This document shows positions 34,617-46,622 of a stretch of 64,000 nucleotides of DNA, in pieces. Where the stretch lies: contig NC_081406.1 in the NCBI RefSeq assembly GCF_030272615.1, positions 244,707,218-244,771,217 on the forward strand. Reading direction: 5' to 3'. Position 1 is the first letter of the stretch. The number at the start of each line of letters is the position of its first letter. The notes under the pieces are model-generated. The model worked only from the letters and a program-made list of their open reading frames with translations. It searched no databases and had not been told where the DNA came from. This DNA comes from Cryptomeria japonica. Taxonomy: Eukaryota; Streptophyta; Pinopsida; Cupressales; Cupressaceae. A program made the translations under genes and the position numbers.

Positions 34617-35187
34617 CATAAACCATCATTTTGTTTTTAGGGGGGGAATATGTTTTTCATCTTTGTTTGCCTGAAACCTCATACTTCTCCCCATTGTCAT
34701 TGATGTCACAGGGGGAGATAAGGATAGTAGTTGTTTGTGCAGGCATAGGGACAAATGTTGCACAGGTGCAACATAACCCAGTTTGTGTTTGATTGAAGTG
34801 TTTGAAGTATAGTATATAGAGTGCAGAGTTCAGATAATATTGTTGGTGAGTGTAGAAGATTGTAGTATCTATTATTGTTAGAACAACTTGTCAAGAAAAG
34901 TTTAGAGAATATTGTCAGTGAGTGCAAAAGTTTGTAGTATTTGATATTGTTAGAATAACTTGCCTTGAACTTGCATTGTTGCTTGATTGAAACATACAAA
35001 GAATGTAGATGGTTTGTGTGTGATGGTGCATAGTAAGTTTAGTGTAGAGAACGTTGGTGTAGACAATCAAAGAGTAGTGCTAGTGCAACAAATGTAGATG
35101 AGGTTTGTGAAAGTCTAGTGTCTTTAGACATGGGGAGTAAAATATAATTACTGTACATGTTGACAGATCAATGAAAAGGGGGGAATT
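34617..35187 (+). other. 3' internal non-coding region of element S with 72-bp duplication and polypurine tract
   Basis: Two diverged copies of a 72-base unit lie at about 34832-34975 ('attgttggtgagtgtagaag' and 'attgtcagtgagtgcaaaag'). Three purine tracts occur: at about 34638-34650, 34708-34718 and 35174-35187. The last, aaaaggggggaatt, abuts the LTR and is the likely polypurine tract. Confidence 0.65.
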
Positions 35188-36282
35188 TATTGGCATGTGT
35201 TTGTCATTGATGTCAGATGGTGATTTGATTGTTAAAAATTTATCATTTGTGTGAACAATATTGAAAGCAATTGAATGTGGATTTTTTCAAGGGATTATAT
35301 GGTGGTAGCTTCTAAAAAAGATGTCTTCTTATTAATAAGAATGACAACTTGGTCTAGATGACATTTGAGGTCTTGCAATCAACAAGATGACAAATTACAT
35401 TTCTTATATCGGTGGTAAATTTCCTTGAAGTTTTCATGTAGAGAAAGTAGTACGGGTTTGATGACTAAGTGTTTGCAATTTGAGTTTTAAGTCATGTCTC
35501 CATGGTGACAAGAATTAATCAACAACAACAGGAACTTCAAGAAAGACAAATAAACAACATAACATTAAATAATGTTAAATTAACCAGTTAAATAGTTTTT
35601 AAGGTCGATGTTTAATCTTTAAATGGCATAGACATGAAGATCTAGGACCAATTTTCAAACTACTAACATCTATTTCATGTAAAAGAATTCTGACGAGTAG
35701 TTACAAGTTTCTATTTTGCATGTAACAGATTTGCTAACTATCTTGTAGTGGTGGACTTGTTGATTTAAACAAAAACCTTTCTTTTTGTGGGGTTGATCCA
35801 GGCATTGAATAATATGACAATTTTTTTTCTTTTTGTAGAGAATACAATCAGGATACTAGCATAACAGTAATATTATGATTATTGGTGTAGATATAAGTAA
35901 ATTGATCAATGATTTGTATTGAAATAGATTAACCCTCTATATTATGCTTTGATTTCTTTTAAGATTGTTTTAATGAAGGATTGTGGCTCTTTAGTGAGAA
36001 GATTCTCTTATTGCTAGTGAGGCATATATAGTGTATTACCAGTGAGGTGTTGCTAGTGAGGCGGAGATTGTAATAAATGAGATTTATGGCCAACGAGGCT
36101 TAATGAAATTTATTTTCATAGTGGTTTTTTACCCTTCAAGGGTTTTCCACTCAAACACATGTGTCATGTGATGTGCATATATGATTCTTATGTTTGTTGG
36201 ATTGGTATACACATTTTTATTATTGTTTTGAGTTTTATTGACGATTGATTCACACCCCCCAGTGGTCTAGAGTATTCCAACA
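35188..36282 (+). repeat. 3' LTR of element S
   Basis: A 1095-base LTR from tattggcatgtgtttg (TG mutated to TA) to 'agtattccaaca'. Near the end it has 'ggttttccactcaaacac' and 'ttcacaccccccagtgg', the usual copia LTR block. cataa follows; the matching left duplication is lost with the 5' end. Confidence 0.8.
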
Positions 36283-36287
36283 CATAA

Positions 36288-37639
36288 AACATTACCATGG
36301 GCCAAAACAAGGTTTTAAAATACTAGGGTAAAAATCCATATGACCCCAACATGTCAAACATAGTCTCTTACATGACATTATACCTTCTTACATGTTGTCA
36401 TAAGAATCTCCCAAAATAGGATATACTCTTACATGTGTCATAGATTATCAATAACTTATGCAAGGATTCTCTTACACATGTCATAATAATTGATTCTCTC
36501 ATCCAAGATGATCCGCCCTATATTTTTAGCCCTTATAGTTCTCATAGAATCTATCATAACATCCTTAAAAATAGACTTTCCATGTTATACCACTTTATGG
36601 GAATATTTTGACAACTAATAACTAGTTTTTAAAGGTGCTAACATGTGGAAAAAGTGCCAACTCATAAGACTCACACCTCTTATGATGGAGCACCCCTCAT
36701 AAGATTTATCTTCTTGCTCTTGAATGAGAAATTGATGAGTACAAGGTTTTTCTTGTTGATGAGTTCTGTATGCGCAAGAAATTACTATGAATACTATTTG
36801 GAAGAATGCTCCAAATTCCTCCATGTTTGAATTTATAGTCTTGCGATTTGAGATTCAATGTGTTTGTATTGTGGATATTACACACCCATCCTTTCAAGTC
36901 ACTACTATTGTCATAGACACTCTAGATAGTAAATGCAATATGTTGGCAAGATGTTTGTTTGTCAAGATTGGTTCAAAAAATGCTCTACATTTATCCACAT
37001 TGATATTTCTACTCATGCGACTTGGTCGACATGTTTATAATGTCTATGCAATGTCTCAGTTAAAATTTTAGGTGATGAAAGTGTACCACAAGTATGTTTG
37101 ATGATGATTTGTTTCATGACTATGTTTTCTCAGTTTCTAAGTATGTTTGATGAGGATGTGTGCCAATGTGTTTTATATTTGGGGCTAAATAGAAGGATGT
37201 AATAAGTTGGTTTAGGTTTACTCTATCTCTTGAATTGGACCACTTTCATCACAATATCTTTTTTAGGCAAACTTGTTGGGTTCATTCCTTGCCTCATGAC
37301 CTAGTCAGCCTAATTGAAGTTTTGAGATGATATGAAGGATATAAATAGAAGATCAATTTAGTTGCAATTGTGTGGATTGATGTGGATGGTTTAAGATGTG
37401 AATTTGAGATAGTAACAATGTGTGGTGGAAGTTTTGGAGCTGAATTGCATAACAACCACTTGAGGCAGTGATTCAAGAGTAGCTACATTCTAATGTGATT
37501 GTTGGAGGCTGTGAGTTGAAGACCTATTCTTTGTGTTTCAAATATTCATGTGTCCTACTTTGGGATAGTGAATCTCTTCTGCGAGTCTTTCCTACTTGTA
37601 TCTTCCTCAATAAGTTCTTTTAGGGAGCAACGAGCTTCC
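36288..37639. other. Unassigned AT-rich DNA
   Basis: A few recurrent words such as 'cttacatg…tcat' occur at 36360-36485. The longest open frames (about 60-94 codons) have no recognisable domain and no codon-like conservation pattern to support a gene. Probably decayed repeats. Confidence 0.4.
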
Positions 37640-37890
37640 TTAGGCAACGAGCCTTAAAAAAAAATTGTAACACTTGTTCATATATATTGTGAGATAGCTC
37701 TCACCATGGTTTTTCCCTTGTTAGGGTTTTCCACATAAATTTGGTGTTCTCTTGTGCTTTGGTGTTGATTGCTTTATTTCTCATTATTGTTGATATGTTT
37801 AAGGATTTTGAATTGAATTGTGCTAGAGGATTAAGTTTTAAAGATATTGATTCACTCCCCCCTCTCAATATTTGAGTGTGTTTAGCATTA
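37640..37890 (+). repeat. Copia-type LTR 3' remnant, plus strand
   Basis: This has the block 'tttttcccttgttagggt', a run of 'ggtgtt' words, then 'gattcactcccccctctcaa', the same arrangement as at the ends of the LTRs at 2910-3125 and 36120-36282. Its start and internal region are not found. Confidence 0.5.
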
Positions 37891-40680
37891 TCATTAGTCC
37901 ATCTCATACACTTTTATGGTGAGTCAACTTAGAGGATCGTAGTGTTTATGAATCCTCCTAACAAAGTAGAATGGGTGGTGCTTGTGATATCCGTTGGAAA
38001 AGGATTTGTGGTAGTCATTAACACCAATAATCCCTATGACTACAATCACATTGTAAATGTACATAGTATTAAAAAATTATATTGTTGATCAAGTTATTTT
38101 CTACATAACCTAATGAGACAAAAGCTTGGATGTAATCTTATAAAATAATCTTTATGCAAATATTAAATACATACACAAGCTAACACAAGGTATACCCTGG
38201 CAAAATAGTTAAGAGGGAAAAAACCAACCTCCAAAAGCATCCACACTCAATGTAATTTTTAGTAATAAAATATTAAAATACACTTATAGAATCCCTATGA
38301 ATACTTCTAAAACATCCTTCAATGCATCCTCCATGTGTACAAGCATTTAATCACACATCTCATGTCATGATTCACATATTCACTCAACAAGAGAGCTCAA
38401 TACAATGACAACCAAGTTAGACAACCAACTAGCCATCCAACCAACCTCAACCACTAAACATGTGTTTGTTTATATATAATCAAGCTAACAAGTTCATACC
38501 ATCAAGTTATAAGGTAAAGCCATGAATACACAAAGCTACAAACCCCAATATTTACGTTGTGAAACTTTTTTTTATATTAAATATTTGTTCATGTGCAATC
38601 CATCATAAAATATATAACCATTGTCACATAGAACTTTACAAGTGAATCCAAATAAGTATTTAATGTGGATAAACACATATCTAAATATGCAGATCACAAA
38701 TAAATATTTATTTTACATGATTAAAATAACTTTTCCTTGTGCAAGGTTTCCCACCTTTTCTTTGCATATGCTAGTAAACACATATCTGTATACATGTTTA
38801 TGCTAAAAGAAAATTGCATAATGCAACCAAAAGTGTATATACATCTCTCATGCAACCAAGCATTGTTAATACTTAGAAGACACGTTTTCTTCTACAAAAA
38901 TGATAACACAAGCAATATTTAATTGCTTTGAAAATTTAAAAAAATACTAGCATTGTATTTTTTCAATCAAGTTTGTCTAATTGATAATAAAGATTTTATT
39001 TGTTAGTAATCAATTTAATCAAACATATAATTACATGATATGTAATAGATATATAAATCTTAGGCATGAAAATTTGATCTCCTTTAGTGAATGTCAATTT
39101 CCATATACCTTTGTCAAATTCAACAATTAACAACACAATCTATTGTTCTCCATTGATCGAGACTTATAAATAATTATTTAATAAGTTTTTATAGTAGAAG
39201 TCTTTTCCTAGCAATGAAATAGAGATATAAATAATTATAGCCAATGTTTGCGTATAGGATAAGTAAATGATGTTAAAGCAAGAGGACTAAAGTCTATTAG
39301 AACAATTATTGTACAAAACAATGTACCTACACTCAAGCTCTATGGAGTGTACATAAATTACTTTCTACACCTTGTTTAGGAATTTCACTTTTAGATTAGA
39401 ACTTACATAAAATAATGTTATAGCAATATTTTTACTTATCTAATTAATAAAAAATATTGATCGAAAATTTGTTGTTGAAAGGCTAAATAATATAGTCAAT
39501 CATAATCAAATCTAGTCATTCATAATCAAATATTGTTTATTCACCATAACATTTGGCTGGCTAAAGCATAGACTCATTAAAAAATACAAAGAAAATCTTG
39601 CTAATATATTCTTATATTATATTCGACTTTTGAACAATTAAGAACCTCATAAAATCTTTTTAAAAATATAAATATAATGGCAATTTACTATAAATCTTAG
39701 ATCATAATATAGGTCTAATAAATTCTCATGATAAAAAGTACATATCAATCCAAGTACCATACTTTCATATTCATCTCAATACTCTTCCAAGCTTATATGT
39801 TGTCATATGAATGAATGAAAGATTTTAATGACATCCACAAAACTAAAAAAATCTAAAGAACCTCAAGCAATAAAAATCTAAAACTCAAAGATCACAATCT
39901 TAAGATATTTTTGAAATCTTCTTGATATCAAATTTTCTAAACTATTTGAATTATATCCCAAAAAACAAAATACCAAAAGAATAAGAGTCTAAATATATAA
40001 AGACCTAAGAACCACAACCTTAGATATTTTCAAATTCTTGTAAAAATCAAATCTTCTAAATAAAAACTCTAATGACATTAAAAATAAATAAAAAAACCGA
40101 AAAACCAGAGAGTAAATAATTTCAAATATCTTCTACTGTTGGATAGAAAGATTTAAATCAGAGAGAACATTGAGTAAATTGTGCGTAACATAAAACGGGT
40201 CAAATTGAATGCAACTGTCATGTTTATAAATACGGAGGTAAAAACATGAATGATTAAGGTACCCGTGAGTCACGGCGAAAGTTTTTAGGAGTGACGGTAG
40301 AAAGAGAATCAAATTTGTCTGTCAAATTACAAAGAAACGTCAGTTTCAGAAGAAGAAGATAAATTGTTGCGGAGATTGCGTGGGATTAAAACTGCCGCTG
40401 CACATGCACTCCACGCTTTGTCAATCCATTTTCATGCTGTACGTACGTGCCATGACATGCGACTAACAATTATTTGTTTTGGATGTTTTTATTCAAATAA
40501 AAAAATATTACCTACTATTGATTTGGAAAATTTATTATTTCTAATTGATTAGAAATTATGATAAGTAATAGCCTCCAGGTGTAGATTAGAGAGGCTTGAA
40601 GTCATGGAGCATGATTCAAAAGTCAATGATGGAAGCTAACATTATGGATTCAGAAAATTAAAATGATTAGTCCATAGACA
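37891..40680. other. Unassigned very AT-rich DNA
   Basis: No domain, tRNA-like structure or element end was recognised. Less AT-rich sequence at about 40190-40450 has a TATA-like 'tataaata' (40226) and an open frame of 62 codons (40364-40552, Ala/His-rich start). It could be a worn gene start but has no recognisable homology. Confidence 0.35.
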
Positions 40681-40845
40681 CGTGACTCTACAGTGGCAAC
40701 GAGCTTTCTTATTCATGAAGAAACAACAATGCTAGACGTGACTCTACAATGGCAACGAACTTTCTTATTCATGAAGAAACAACAACGCTAGACGTGACTC
40801 TACAATGGCAACGAGCTTTCTTATCCATGAAGAAACAACAACGCT
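40681..40845 (+). repeat. 56-bp tandem repeat, three copies
   Basis: Copies start at 40681, 40737 and 40793 with 'cgtgactctaca(g/a)tggcaacga'. They differ at only a few bases. A fourth, diverged copy lies at 41090-41143. Confidence 0.92.
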
Positions 40846-41340
40846 TTACTTTTTTTAAAGTTTCGAAAGTGTTGAAAGCAAAAAATGAAGTGTAAATGCA
40901 TTGTTTTATAAAATGGTTAAATTTTCTTTTTTTTATTATTATTTTGCTAATTATTTCGAACGTCGATTTTTTTAATGGGATTTGATGTGCACTATCTTTA
41001 TCTTGATTTTTTAAGAAAAAGAGCGAATAGCTGCACTAAATAAAGATTACTTTCATTGCTTTAATTTTATTTTTAAAATTTGATATGGGCATAACTCTAC
41101 AATGGTAACGAGCTTTCTTATCTATGGAAGAAAAACAAACAAGTCTAATGTAAATGTTGCACTCATTTGAAGATTTGAAAATGTTTAAAGAAAAAAGTGT
41201 AGTGCAAAAACATTAATCATTATCTTGATTTTTTAAGAAAGCAACAAATGGTTGCGCTACATAATTATTACTTTCTCTATTTTTATTTTATTTTTTTAAA
41301 ATTTGATAACTATCGGCATATTTTACATTGATTTTTTTAA
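40740..41340 (+). repeat. Diverged ~300-bp segmental duplication
   Basis: Both halves contain, in the same order, the 'actctacaatgg' unit, a 'gaaa(g/a)tgtt…aaagcaaaaaatg'-like block (40865 and 41170) and 'cttgattttttaagaaa' (41002 and 41225). The second half begins near 41090. The 56-bp expansion occurred in the left copy only. Confidence 0.6.
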
Positions 41341-41592
41341 AGATAAGTATGCTAATTTTAATTGATATGGATAATGGTCAAAAGCTCCAAATTCAATTTA
41401 AATGTTAGGGGTAAGGTGTGTAGTCCAAAGATTAATCGTTTTGTGGTTAGAGTTGTCCCATATTGATTGCCTCTCGCTCTTTGAGTCCTCTAATTAAAAA
41501 TATGATAATTAATAAATAGATAGCATTTATGTCACAATAATTATCTTACTAAAATAAAAATTAATAGATAACATTTATACGTTACAATATTT

Positions 41593-41890
41593 TTCTTGCT
41601 TCTTTACTGTCACATCTTCAAGCAAACACCCATGTGAAGAATTTAAATATGGATTTACAAAGTCAACAAATCGAAATTCAAGTGGAGCAGCTTCTGTGGA
41701 AAAAGAGGGTTTGCATAACACATGGATTAAGGTCTTTCTTGCTTCTTTACTGTCACATCTTCAAGCAAACACCCATGTGAAGAATTTAAAGATGGATTTA
41801 CAAAGTCAACAAATCGAAATTCAAGTGGAGCAACTTACGTGGAAACTGAGGGTTTGCGTAACACATGGATTAAGGTCTTTCTTGTGGAAT
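41593..41890 (+). repeat. 143-bp tandem duplication
   Basis: Two adjacent copies start near 41595 and 41738 at 'cttgcttctttactgtcaca', and the start of a third copy ('ggtctttcttg') follows at 41874. Copies differ at a handful of bases. A 65-codon open frame crosses the repeat, but 143 is not a multiple of three and no domain is seen. Confidence 0.9.
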
Positions 41891-41893
41891 TGA

Positions 41894-44689
41894 TGGTTGT
41901 TCTTGGTTCTCTTTTCTTTGGCTAGTTCTTGCCTACTTTTTCCTTTGTATTTTTAGGTGTTCCATAATTCTCTTTAAGTCAATGCTATTGTTGGTCTTGT
42001 ATTCTCCTTCATGAAAACATTGTTGTTGGTTATTGTCCTCTTTGTGGTTGTTATCTTATAAATTTTCTTCAATTATATTTGAACAAAATATTCTTTGTTG
42101 ATCTATTAGACATTGGCAATGTTTCTTTTTATAACGCTTAGCTGCAATATATATTTGTAATCATCATTTATCCAATGTAAAAATTCAAATTTACTAATAA
42201 CTTTAACAAATTAAATTTTTATGAAATGTAACATTATAAATAACAAAGCCTTACCTCATTTCTAATTTATGCATTCAGGTTAATTTGAAACTTCAATCCT
42301 ACTTTAGAGTTTTTTGAGTTATAGTGGAGAATGGACTAGGATATATTTCAAATTTGATGGCGTCTTTTAGTATTTGGAATATAATTGTATGACAATATAT
42401 TTGTTTATTTGTTGGGTTAAAGTATAATTTTTAGGTGTTTTTGCAGCCATGCTTGGAGCCAATTTCATTCATACATATTTAAATCGTAAAATATTATTTT
42501 TTGCATGGTAAATCTAGACCATTCATCATTAGGTCACAAATATGATGACAAAGGTTATGATGACTTTTCTTGTCCTAGAAGGCAACCCTCTCTCTTTTAT
42601 GAGGGCATTCTATTATGGATCTATATTGTATTGTTCTCTGTGTGGAGTATGATAGAGAGAATTGATGGATCAAATTCTCTTCTCTTGATCTATCTACCTT
42701 GATGGTGGATCATAGAGTTTGATCCAAAATATTGGCCATGAAAGAATTTACATGGTCAAATCCAAAGACAAATATTTAAACTTTGATATAGGTTTACGTG
42801 TTTAATACAAAATTGATATTTTAATTAAATTAATTTGTGAATTCAAGGAAACAATTTATAGTTTCATAATTTACAATAGAACCAATTTGATTTTAGAGTA
42901 AACCATAAAAAAAAATATTGTCCTATGATAGTCCATATTCAACTACCTTCAATTGAAACAAACTACAACTTATTATACATAATACTGAACAAACACACCC
43001 ATAGTCATAAACAAATAAAGTGTATAATACAATACTAAATAAAGCTCATGACAAACACCTTCTTACTACCAAAATATCTTCATTTATTTTGGATGAAGGT
43101 GGCATTTATTATGTTTTCCAAGCAAGCAGATGGGTTGAATTTTTTTAAATGCTAATAGATTTTGAATCTATAAGTTATTCCACCTCCTACTACCTTTCCA
43201 CAAGACCTTAGAATGCATCATAGATTCTATTTTATGCAATCACACCTATAACCCCATCTCAAATAAATTTTATAATTTGTACATATCTAAAAAGTTCCTT
43301 ATAGTTTTTGATACATGTTGCTTCCCATACTATAGTTGTATTTATCTATTCTTAGGACCAAAATCTATTTTCTCAAGCATGCTTTCTCTATACTTCCAAC
43401 CTCCACATGAGTCTTAAATGTATTCTAGGAAAAATCATCTTGGTTTTCTTTAGTAGCCCATGCCCATGGGATGACCACATTAACATCAAGCATCCACTTG
43501 ATTATCTAATTACAAACATCCTTATTTCAAACTTGAGATACATTTTAGGTAAAAATATTCCTCAATAAATGTCTCAATCAAATTTACATCACTATTATAA
43601 TCTCTTCCTCACCTAAAACACTTTCAATCATTATAATTGTGTCATTGGTAGTAATTTAAAATGTGCTCCTTAACTATTTACCAAAGATTGCACCCTTGTA
43701 CAAAGACTCCCTAAATTCTCTCCTTGTCATTCTTCACAAAGGAAGAATGTGATTCTAGTTCTTTTCTTTTGGATATGTCTCTCCACAATTTTATCCATAG
43801 AAGTTTGAAAATAAAGATTGCACATTGCACCAATAAAGCAATGGCATAGGTATAGTAGAAGAATTAATTTTCTATGTATTGTCATGCTTAGAGTTGTCTT
43901 TAATTATCTCCCATCAAATCATTTGGAACTCTTTACAATAAGTATCCTATTTTTCAAAGTGGATGCAACAAGGCATACACCAAGTGATGCACTTCATTTC
44001 CATTAATAGTTTCTTTTATCATTTTTTATCTCTTGTTTGACTTTTCAAATTATAGAATGGCACGAGTCTTGATTTTTTATTTAATTATTAGAGTTGGGGA
44101 GCAATGGAAGCCCATCTTGAGCACCTAGGAGATTTCTAAAGGATGTCATCACTAAAAATTTATATATGCTTTACATAATTAGATTCTAATAACAATGTTG
44201 AAAGATAATTTGTTCAGTATATTTATTTTATCATATTTTGGGCTTCCCTCAAGATGGTTTTACTTTTTCAATTGAAATCATTGTCTTGATAATATGAATT
44301 GTGTCCCCTTCCACCATCAATTTTATTACCTTCTTTTCTACTTGATTAAATTTAGTCCTTCAACCAACACAATTGTCATAGCTTTATAGAATATGAGGTC
44401 CTTGAGAAAAAGAAAGTGTCTCCACACAAAAAAATATTATTATGATCTTTCAATATGTGTCCATTGCCAACAAATCCCAAATTCCCCTAGCCTCACTACT
44501 AAATTTGATTTATTGAAACTTGGAGGTGGTGTTGTTCATATTTTCAAAACTTTATTGAAGTTTTCATTTGGTATCTCATCATAATGTTAAGCTTACCAAA
44601 TTTTATGAGTAAACTTTATTTTAAAGTTAAAAGAAAATTAAATTATATATTTGTTATTTCAAAAAATGAGGAGATGTGAAGTCTTACTA
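41894..44689. other. Unassigned AT-rich DNA
   Basis: No gene, RNA or element terminus was recognised. Open frames are short and incidental. Confidence 0.4.
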
Positions 44690-45502
44690 TTCCATAAATT
44701 AAGGGGTCTTATCTCATTAAGATAAACTTCACATCTATCATGTCTCATCTACACATTAGACTTATTGTTTTTTTTTGGTATTGTAACAAGTTATATGAGT
44801 GATTTAATAAGTTAAGGGGATTTCATCTCATCAAGAGGAAACTTGAACCTTTTTCTTATTGTGTTCCTTCTACATAATAAACATATTGAATTATGTTTTT
44901 CTTTTTTCTTTTTGGTAAATTGTAATAAGCTATTTAGATGATAACGGGAATTTGAAATTTTTGTCTTATCAAAATCAAACCTAAATCCTTTTCTTTATCT
45001 ATCCCATCTACACAATAAACTTATTAAAACATACCTTTTCATTAATTTGATGATGCCATAAATGAAGGAACTTTTTTTCTCATCAAAATCAAATTTAAAG
45101 AATGTTTTTCTTCAATGCATCCCATCTTCATTTACAGTTGTAAGTCAATGTTATATAAGCCCTAATTCCATTGACCCCTGAACCAAAATCAATCCTAAGT
45201 CCTTTTCTTTCTCCATCTCATCTACATAATAGACTTATTAAACCAATTTTTTTATTAATATAACAAATTGACCTTTTTTTCTCATCAAAATCAAACTTAA
45301 ATTTTTTTTTCAAATATATCTGGATACATAATAAAGTAATTAAACCATACATTTTCAATAAAATATAAATATTACCATAAATGAAAGAATTTTTTTCATC
45401 AAAATCAAACTTAAAAGATTTTTTTTCCTAGTGCATCCCATGTTCATTTATATTTGTAAGTCAATGATATAAATCCCTAATTTCATTGACCCCACAACCC
45501 TT
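44690..45502 (+). repeat. Degenerate tandem array (~7 units of about 115 bp)
   Basis: A unit of the form 'tctcatcaaaatcaaactta' plus 'cccatctacataataaactt' plus 'attaaacca' recurs near 44690, 44812, 44943, 45058, 45178, 45263 and 45374. The units at 45058-45184 and 45374-45502 are extended by a shared 'ttgtaagtcaatg…attgacccc' part. Copies are strongly diverged. Confidence 0.65.
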
Positions 45503-46221
45503 GCCCCAAGGAAGAAATCAAAGTCAATCCACTTAAAATAAGAGCTTTCATTGTTAAAAAAAAAAAAAAAACTTATCGACATAGGTGGTCTTCCAATCAA
45601 GTTCCACCTCTTACGATTTGAGAGTCTCACAACCACGTGAACCAAAATTGAAGTTGAAGTCACCACGATGCTAATTTGTCATAGAAATAATCTAAATAAA
45701 ATATACTAAAACCAGCTATTAATGATGTTTATTATTATGGAATATAATGTATTGTTTAACAAATTCATGTATACTAGTTAATGCAACCATTTAATGTGAT
45801 GTGAAAGCCGTGATTATCATATTGCCCCTTAATTTAAAAGAGAAAATATTTTAGAGCTTCACTAGGTAACTATTTTTCTTTGCAAATACTCAAACTTGTG
45901 GACAAAGAGTGGACAACTTCCTACCTAACCGATTAACAAACTTTAGTGTCACATTACAATAATCAAGGGGTTACTAAAGAATAGATAGGACTTCAATTTA
46001 AATTGTAACTAATGGTCGCCTAGCATATTTTATTAATTTTGTACTAAAAGGAACAAGAGGAAATTCTCTATCAACGGTTGTTGGACCTACTTGGAAGCCC
46101 TTCTATCATATCAAAGGTGTTGATTGATTTGAAATTTAAATAATAAATAAAAAATACAAAGATTCATTTTAATAAAAATAATGGACATTTGTGTTTATAT
46201 TGTAGATTGTAATATTATAAG

Positions 46222-46273
46222 GGAATATATATCTAAAGCAAAAGTTTGGAATATATATCTAAAGCAAAAGTTT
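46222..46273 (+). repeat. 26-bp perfect tandem duplication
   Basis: 'ggaatatatatctaaagcaa' plus 'aagttt' occurs twice in a row (46222-46247 and 46248-46273), followed by a T run. Confidence 0.9.
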
Positions 46274-46347
46274 TTTTTCATAATTATAAGTAGGAGGGTT
46301 CAATCTATCAAAGACAGTCAAGAGTCGAATTTGGTCTAATATTAATA

Positions 46348-46557
46348 GGCCCTTGGTCTACTGGTGAAGTTGAATGGTTTTTAATAAGCTCATGAGGGAT
46401 CAAGTCTTGTTGAGTGCAAGGCTCTAACATCATAGGGATGAGGTCAGGTTCGTGCGGTGGACAAATTTGGTGGAATGGATGCCCCTCAATCCTTGGCTCT
46501 AAGCCAAAGAGGTTTCAACCTAACGCTCTTGCTCCCATAATAATAATAATAATAATT
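46348..46557 (+). mobile_element. tRNA-derived SINE
   Basis: An internal RNA polymerase III promoter is present: box A TGGTCTACTGG at 46354-46364 fits TRGYNNANNGG, and box B GATCAAGTC at 46398-46406 fits GWTCRANNC, about 33 bases apart as in tRNA genes. The body ends 'gctctaagccaaagaggttt' and 'ctaacgctcttgctccc', then an (ATA)n tail starting at 46537. A clear target duplication was not found. It is non-coding; the 69-codon open frame across it is incidental. The family name was not determined. Confidence 0.75.
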
Positions 46558-46589
46558 CAAAATATTGCGGCTACAGCCTATTACCTATC

Positions 46590-46620
<31 letters not shown>

Positions 46621-46622
46621 TA
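46537..46622. repeat. Two (AAT)n microsatellites around a 34-bp spacer
   Basis: Runs of ATA/AAT units occupy 46537-46556 and 46590-46622. The first serves as the tail of the SINE; the second may be its expanded or duplicated tail. Confidence 0.9.

Larger units (their letters stand above)
32790..36282 (+). mobile_element. Element S: 5'-truncated Ty1/copia retrotransposon
   Basis: A plus-strand fragment keeps the end of the integrase/RT linker, RT, RNase H, a polypurine tract and a 3' LTR ending ccaaca at 36282. The 5' LTR, gag, protease and integrase are missing, and the left edge meets the TGTAGACA LTR segment. The RT/RNase H sequences ('YVDDIIFG', 'HIDIKYHFLRE') are typical of copia. It belongs to a different copy and lineage from C: an acidic pre-RT linker is visible and the LTR does not match that of C. 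Confidence 0.85.

Noticed and set aside
40364-40552. 62-codon open frame after a TATA-like site, Ala/His-rich start
   Set aside because: No recognisable domain, no continuation by splicing that extends it, and surrounded by AT-rich decayed DNA; kept only as a remark in the intergenic entry.
41696-41893. 65-codon open frame with a coiled-coil-like middle
   Set aside because: It lies across a 143-bp tandem repeat whose period is not a multiple of three, so the frame is an accident of the repeat.
45555-45665. Possible second SINE on the minus strand next to an A17 run
   Set aside because: Only a weak box A-like word was found and no box B at a proper distance.
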